The notes under the pieces are model-generated. The model did no database searches and was not told the DNA's origin. It saw nothing but the letters and a program-made list of their open reading frames with translations. From positions 2,037,240-2,101,239 of the forward strand of contig JAQFVV010000142.1 of assembly GCA_028023455.1 (NCBI GenBank): a DNA stretch of 64,000 bases, in the 5' to 3' direction. The translations under genes and the position numbers were made by a program. Shown here piece by piece: positions 58,379 to 64,000 of this stretch (its first letter is position 1; the number at the start of each line of letters is the position of its first letter). The DNA comes from Epiperipatus broadwayi. Its lineage: Eukaryota > Onychophora > Udeonychophora > Euonychophora > Peripatidae.

Positions 58379-60880
58379 TCACATAGAAAAAGGCAACATT
58401 TTTGCTTATTGGAAGTTTCTTTATTCTAAGTCCAAAGAGTGCTTGCAAGAGCTTTTGAGAGTGCTCACTCTTTTCTTTGGATTTTGAAAATGAAAATGTA
58501 TCATATTTTCTGTAATTTGCTATATCCTTATGATTATTTTTCAAAATATTTGTAAAATATTTATTTTTAACAAGTTCATTTATAAATGAAGTTAGATTTT
58601 ATTTGAAAATGTTTCCTTTTAGAAGAAGATAAATCAAGAGAAATATAATAATGTAAAAGAGGAAGTTAAGATTGGCTGAAAAGGAAATATTTCCACAATC
58701 ACCATAGCAGTTATTTTTTTGTTATTTTTTAATATTATGTTAGAAATTTTAAATTTTAGAACAGGATTTTGTTCCTTTATGGAATTTTAATAATTTATTT
58801 GGGTTTTAGAAAAATGAAATTTTAATCAATTTTATTTTTTCATAAAACATTTTTATTAGCAATCAGAATGATCACACAATAATAAAAAATCATAATTCTG
58901 TTTACAAATTTCTCTTTTATTGTTTTTTTCCATATTTCTAAAAAAATATTTTAAAATTTGTTGAAATATAATAAAGAATAACGATGGAATTATTAAAATA
59001 AAAAGTTGGAATTTAATTCAAATGATTGCTAGGGACTGTCAAAAAATATAAAACTGCGAAAGCTTTAAAAGAAATAAAAATGATTCTTTTAATAAATAAA
59101 CTTTGTACATGTCTGCAGTTATAATTAATTATCTCCATTGTTAATTATAATTCTCAATTTATAAATACATTGTAATGATCAACTTATGTATGATTGAATT
59201 ATTTACATTTACTTAATTAACTTGGATGCCATCTGTCATTAACCATCAGAAAATGATTGGCACATACATTTATATATTCAAATAAACTTGATGATGATGA
59301 CCACTACACAGTCACTATTTGTGTTATGATGTGGATAGATCACATAGAACATAAGTTACTCCATATGAAATAGACAAAATAAATATGCAGACCTGGCAAT
59401 TGTATATAGAAAGGGGTTACCCATTATTTAAATCGTTAATAAAACAATAGTTCATTACAAAATATTCTTAGTTGTCATACAAATATAATTTCCTCTTTTT
59501 TTCTCAATAAAACAATTTTGCCAATCCCTTTTTTCTTAATTTTTTTTAATTCATACACATGATGGAAAACAATAGTTATTAATAGAGTGTTCAAGATTTA
59601 TTGTGAGTAATTTTAAAACTTTAATTTTTTTATTAAATATTTTAATATATTTTTTTTAATGATCAAACAAATTTGCTACAGAGTAAATCTCTGGCTTTTA
59701 ATATTCCCTAGATATAGTTTTATGTATGTCCAACCTTCACAAATACAATGCATTTATTTATATTATAAGCTTCATAATGTCGTCCCACATATAATACATT
59801 TTTTTTATAATGTTTATTATAGAGAGTGGCCATTTTGAACCCAAATCCTAATTTAACCTCATAACAGAATTCATGGGCCAGAGCCAGGCACAGCTTTAAG
59901 ACACTCAAAAACCATCAGTTTTTACATTACCATAGTGAAATTACACTTATTTTAAAGCTTAAAAAAGGATCATATGATGCTGCATACTCTAGAATTATTT
60001 TACAAGTAAAAAAATCAATAATATTCAAATTTAAGTTTTAACAAAGGGAGAAGGCAGTCTTTCCTAGGTGCTGGTTGATTGTTGCTCATATTGGACAAAA
60101 AAGAGTACATGTCAATAATTTTCACCACTTTAACTTTTTTGTTTTGATTTTGAAAATGAAAATATAAGTTTTAGATCATTTTTAAAGTATTTTTTGACAT
60201 ATTATAAATCATTTAGATAAAATATGCAGAAAGTAAAATTATTTTAGAAAAATAGTTAAGATTTTTAGTAAAAATGATTTACTTTTACATGTTGTAAAAT
60301 TGAGGTAGAAATCAATGACGTCAGCAGCATTTTCTAATTTGTTACGAACTTTCTTTTTAGGTCTTCTGCTATCAAATATTTTTATAATTATAAATAGAAA
60401 TTTATTTTTGAAAAAACTAAAACAAATATAATATTAAAAGATAAATATATTTTCACTGCTGATTCTGTAATTGACCAATCAAAAGTTTAGAGTTTTAACT
60501 CATTCATCCAACTGGAGTTTGTACACTTAAAAGGTTACAATACTACAAACTAATTAAGACAGGTAGTTCTTTGAATCTTACTCCAATTTACTAGTAATAC
60601 TACTTAATTAACTGAGGAAGCTTTTTGGATATGACCCCAAGTTTATAAAACAAAACCATGAATAAATCCACAGTACAGATATTGGATAGAACAACCATTT
60701 AACAGTGTTCTAATAATTGTATGTGCATAATAAGTTTTAAGGTACATAAACTTTAACACACAGCAATCAAAAAAGAGACTAGTTCACATAAAAATGGACT
60801 TGATAAATTTTATAATAAAGCTTTAACATATCTGACAATTTCACATTAAAGAAAACTTTTTTTAATTATTAACAAATTAT
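58379..60880. other. AT-rich stretch, no gene seen
   Basis: No supported gene. The minus-strand frame at 59720-59908 and the one at 58359-58544 have no recognisable domain. Confidence 0.45.
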
Positions 60881-60936
<56 letters not shown>

Positions 60937-60964
60937 ATATATCCTTTATTATATATATATATAT
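60881..60964. repeat. (TA)n microsatellite, interrupted
   Basis: TA repeat with the interruptions TATTATATAT and ATCCTTTATT. It directly abuts the 5' LTR and may be the insertion target. Confidence 0.9.
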
Positions 60965-61332
60965 TGTAACATTTATTTATATATGTTGCAAATATATTGG
61001 CATTTGGTAAAAGCTAAAAAATAAAAGTAAATTTAGATTTTTTTTTGACTAATTTTTTTTTTAAAAAAATAACGTACAATGAAAGTTAAATTATTCTTTT
61101 ATATTTTTTTATGTAATTAGAAATAAAAGTTAGAATTGGACAGAACAAAAGACACAAATTACCAATCTAGATAAGAGAAAGTAAAAATATTTCAACTAAT
61201 TAAAGATGGCAGAATTATGCTGAAAAAAATAAAGACTTTGTAACATAAATTTTATAAAGAATATATAAGATTATCAACGTATATTTTGACAAACAAAAGA
61301 TATGTGCAGAAGTCGGAAAACTGGGCCTCTAG

Positions 61333-61340
61333 TATAAAAG
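61333..61340 (+). promoter_or_regulatory. TATA box of the 5' LTR
   Basis: TATAAAAG in the context CCTCTAGTATAAAAGGCAGAGG, conserved in the 3' LTR (63441-63448). About 30 bases downstream begins the GC-richer leader AACATCTTGTTCGTTGG, so transcription probably starts near 61362-61370. Confidence 0.75.
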
Positions 61341-61621
61341 GCAGAGGTCAGTTAGAAGAACATCTTGTTCGTTGGTTTCTCTAGTTGGTCTTGGATAACA
61401 ATAATATATCCAAGATCCCTCTACGCTGAAGTAATTCGGCATGTCGGAGTGAACCGGAGCTTCTGAAGACATCGTGCCTGAAGATATATACCAGAAAAGC
61501 TTTCATGACCGACTAGGAGAATGGACCGCAAGATCAACTAATAATCAAAGGCCATGAGCTCATTTTAACCCAAAAAAACTATGCATAGTTATCTACAACC
61601 ATCGTGAATTCACTAAAACTT

Positions 61622-62094
61622 ACCGGTAAGTTATGCTTCATTATCCTGATTGTGACAAAGTTAACCATTTTAAAAACTACTTGTAAAAATAAGCTTATAG
61701 TAGGATCCTTATAGAGACATTAATTTTCTTGTACAAGAGACATTCATTTTTTTTAGAACTTTCTAGAAGAAATTTGGAAGTGAACAGTAATTGTAAAATT
61801 GTTTTTTTTTAATTGATTCATGTCCGAATTAAGTGTGTTCTCCCCAATTTATTTGATTAATAATTTCTTTTAAACATTTTTTATCTATTAGAATAAAAAT
61901 ATTTCTAATACCAATTTTCATTATTAATTATTATTGAATTTATTAATATTATTTTAGTTATGTTTAAATATATAATTTACCTTTGCCAATGTGTTTAATA
62001 AATTCCAGGAATAATAATATTTTAAAAAAATAATTCTCGTTACGGTATGATGCAATACCGATTAGTTTAAAAGTATTTTCTTTTTTATTTCTAG
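61622..62094 (+). promoter_or_regulatory. Splice donor in the LTR and possible intron
   Basis: ACTTACCG|GTAAGTTATG is a perfect donor (GT at 61626-61627) embedded in a small palindrome ACTTACCGGTAAGT, present in both LTRs. A pyrimidine-rich acceptor TTCTTTTTTATTTCTAG ends at 62094, seven bases before the primer-binding-like site. The pair would define a 469-nt intron. Inferred from sequence only. Confidence 0.4.
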
Positions 62095-62097
62095 ACA

Positions 62098-63071
62098 TGC
62101 TGGTGACAGATTTCAGTGGTCTCATTAGAATAAAAGGACCTGGCACCCATATTGAATAAATTAAAAGCTGATTTCGTCAGTAGCATAATTCTCAACAATT
62201 AATAGGCCGAGTTTGATCAGGAAATATAATTATGTTTTTTAGAAATAGAAATACAACTTTTTTCTTTTCGACATAACTTGATCAACTCATGCGCAGTTTA
62301 TATTCGCGTGTAGAGGCCTCGGAAAACGTTATAATGGCTTACCCAACTAGGGCTTCGATTTAACCACAACCTGAGATAAATTGTAGTGATAAAGAACATT
62401 ACAATGATGACCCAAAGAAACTCACAGCCGGAAAATAAATAGTAATTTTTTTTTAAAAAAAAAAAAAACTTAAAAACTAACTAACTAATTAAACCCTGAT
62501 TATTAAAATATAAAAAATATTTTTTTAATATGACTTCCAGAAAGAAAAAAATATATGTATATTTTTTGATATGTCTAAAAAAAACACGATCGTGGCTGAT
62601 GTAGACATAAGTCACAAGTATTTGACCAGGTAGGCGGTTACTGAAGAGGGGAAAAACATAGCCCTGAGTCCTAGTACGCAGTATATTAACATAAGACCAC
62701 CTTTATATACCCATCAGACTATTTCTAGCAGGTATCCCAATAAAGGGGAAGGTGGATCAAGTTGGACCAAGTTGCCACGAGCCTGTAAGACTCAGAACAA
62801 TGAGCAATGCTCGTTAGTGCTTATAACTTGGGCTTCTTATCATTAATATTACATTAAAGTGGAAAGAACATAGATGAATGTGAAATATTTTCCATTCCTG
62901 CCATGTTAGACCTAAAAGTGGGTGTTAAAGCTGAACACCGGTTGTTGAATGAGTCTACATGACATATCAGCATGCTACTACAAAAAAAAAACACGAATAT
63001 GAATTTAAAAACTTAAGAATAAAATTAGTGTAAACCCCTATTTTATTCTCATCTCCTAGCGCTGGTGGTAT
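62098..63071 (+). mobile_element. LTR retrotransposon, non-coding interior
   Basis: It starts near TGGTGACAGATTTCAGTGG (62101-62119), a primer-binding-site-like sequence (tRNA 3' end complement beginning TGG). There is no gag or pol frame in 974 bases. A GC-richer portion at 62600-62980 has a hairpin GGTGTTAAAGCTGAACACC near 62920-62938. The end before the 3' LTR (CTAGCGCTGGTGGTAT) is not a clear polypurine tract. The short interior makes this a non-autonomous (TRIM/LARD-like) element needing enzymes from another copy. Confidence 0.65.
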
Positions 63072-64000
63072 TGTAACGTTTATTTATATATGTTGCAAAT
63101 ATATTGGCATTTGGTAAAAGCTAAAAAATAAAAGTAAATTTAGATTTTTTTTTGATTAATTTTTTTTTTAAAAAAAATAACGTACAATGAAAGGTAAATT
63201 ATTCTTTTATATTTTTTTATGTAATTAGAAATAAAAGTTAGAATTGGAGAGAACAAAAGACCCAAATTACCAATCTAGATAAGAGAAAGTAAAAATATTT
63301 CAACTAATTAAAGATGGCAGAATTATGCTGAAAAAAATAAAGACTTTGTAACATAAATTTTATAAAGAATATATAAGATTATCAACGTATATTTTGACAA
63401 ACAAAAGATATGCGCAGAAGTCGGAAAACTGGGCCTCTAGTATAAAAGGCAGAGGTCAGTTAGAAGAACATCTTGTTCGTTGGTTTCTCTAGTTGGTCTT
63501 GGATAACAATAATATATCCAAGATCGCTCTACGCTGAAGTAATTCGGCATGTCGGAGTGAACCGGAGCTTCTGAAGACATCGTGCCTGAAGATGTATACC
63601 AGAAAAGCTTTCATGACCGACTAGGAGAATGGACTGCAAGATCAACTAATAATCAAAGGCCGTGAGCTCATTTTAACCCCGAAAAACTATGCATAGTTAT
63701 CTACAACCATCGTGAATTCACTAAAACTTACCGGTAAGTTATGCTTCATTATCCTGATTGTGACAAAGTTAACCATTTTAAAAACTACTCGTAAAACTAA
63801 GCTTATAATAGGATCTCGATAGAGACATTAATTTTCTTGTACAAGAGACATTCATTTTTTTTAGAACTTTCTAGAAGAAATTTGGAAGTGAACAGTAATT
63901 GTAAAATTGTTTTTTTTAATTGATTTATGTCTGAATTAAGTGTGTTCTCCCCAATTTATTTGATTAATAATTTCTTTTAAACATTTTTTATCTATTAGAA
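63072..64000 (+). mobile_element. LTR retrotransposon, 3' LTR, cut by window end
   Basis: Direct repeat of 60965-61893, including the TATA box, leader and splice donor, with about 20 substitutions and a few homopolymer length changes. The remaining part lies outside the window. Confidence 0.85.

Larger units (their letters stand above)
60965..62097 (+). mobile_element. LTR retrotransposon, 5' LTR
   Basis: The direct repeat partner begins at 63072. The start TGTAAC is matched by a plausible end TAGACA, giving TGT...ACA. The first 929 bases are repeated at 63072-64000 with about 20 substitutions by eye (about 2%). The LTR contains a TATA box, a GC-richer leader (61380-61600) and a consensus splice donor (61626). 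The LTR 3' boundary is inferred, because the second copy leaves the window before it. Confidence 0.75.

Noticed and set aside
59720-59908. Minus-strand 62-codon frame with slightly balanced composition
   Set aside because: No domain, no splice signals in agreement, no neighbouring coding segment.
60608-60660. CTGAGGA on the plus strand
   Set aside because: No GAAA at hammerhead spacing and no stem I partner.
61440-61500. CTGAAGA motifs in the 5' LTR as possible ribozymes
   Set aside because: The bases before GAAA do not pair as stem II and no stem I is found, so the LTR element is not a ribozyme-bearing retrozyme on this evidence.
62170-62195. CUGACGAAAUCAG on the minus strand (hammerhead core-like)
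   Set aside because: CUGACGA runs directly into GAAA with no stem II; it is just a short palindrome.

Overview
This window reads as non-coding DNA from an AT-rich invertebrate-type animal genome (roughly a quarter G+C by eye, not counted). The evidence is long (TA)n and (AAT)n microsatellites, several non-LTR retrotransposon clades, hAT transposons with BED-finger remnants, foldback MITE-like elements, tRNA-headed SINE copies and an LTR element. I cannot name the species. No intact host protein gene is visible; the best host-like signal is one exon-like segment at 34939-35000.

The most interesting content is a set of type I hammerhead ribozymes in three unrelated repeat families. Family 3 is a plus-strand near-dimer of a 434-bp unit (17975-18800), one ribozyme per unit. 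Family 2 (45414-46518) is a near-dimer of a 456-bp unit joined head-to-head to a third, inverted copy, with three ribozymes in all. Family 1 has a well-formed minus-strand copy at 35389-35443 and a decayed one at 46721-46777. All share the catalytic core, an imperfect stem I with an internal loop, and a tiny stem III (2-3 bp closed by 2 nt). This layout is known from Penelope-like elements and animal retrozymes. A decayed Penelope-like reverse transcriptase lies nearby at 47440-48090.

Layout: 1-1172 LINE-A 3' remnant; 4.6 kb SINE; 6.8-10.9 kb foldback elements and repeats; 12.5-13.6 kb CpG-bearing, TATA-containing stretch; 18 kb ribozyme dimer; 20.2-21.2 kb hAT element; 21.2-21.8 kb LINE-A with an internal inversion; 22.1-26.0 kb antisense RTE-like LINE split by insertions; 27.0-30.2 kb Tx1/L1-like LINE; 33.0-34.4 kb antisense LINE-A; 35.4 kb ribozyme; 39.3-40.3 kb cruciform and duplicated LINE-A; 40.9-41.9 kb antisense LINE-B; 42.8-43.9 kb degenerate tandem repeat; 44.3 kb (AAT)66; 45.4-47.2 kb ribozyme loci; 47.4 kb Penelope-like remnant; 50.8-52.1 kb CpG-richer segment; 52.7-53.8 kb foldback elements; 53.9-55.3 kb second hAT element; 56.5-58.4 kb sense LINE-A; 61.0 kb to the end, an LTR retrotransposon with a short non-coding interior.

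Most protein-coding parts are broken by frameshifts and stops. The likely active components, if any, are the RNA-only ones (ribozyme repeats, the LTR element). They would depend on enzymes supplied from elsewhere in the genome.
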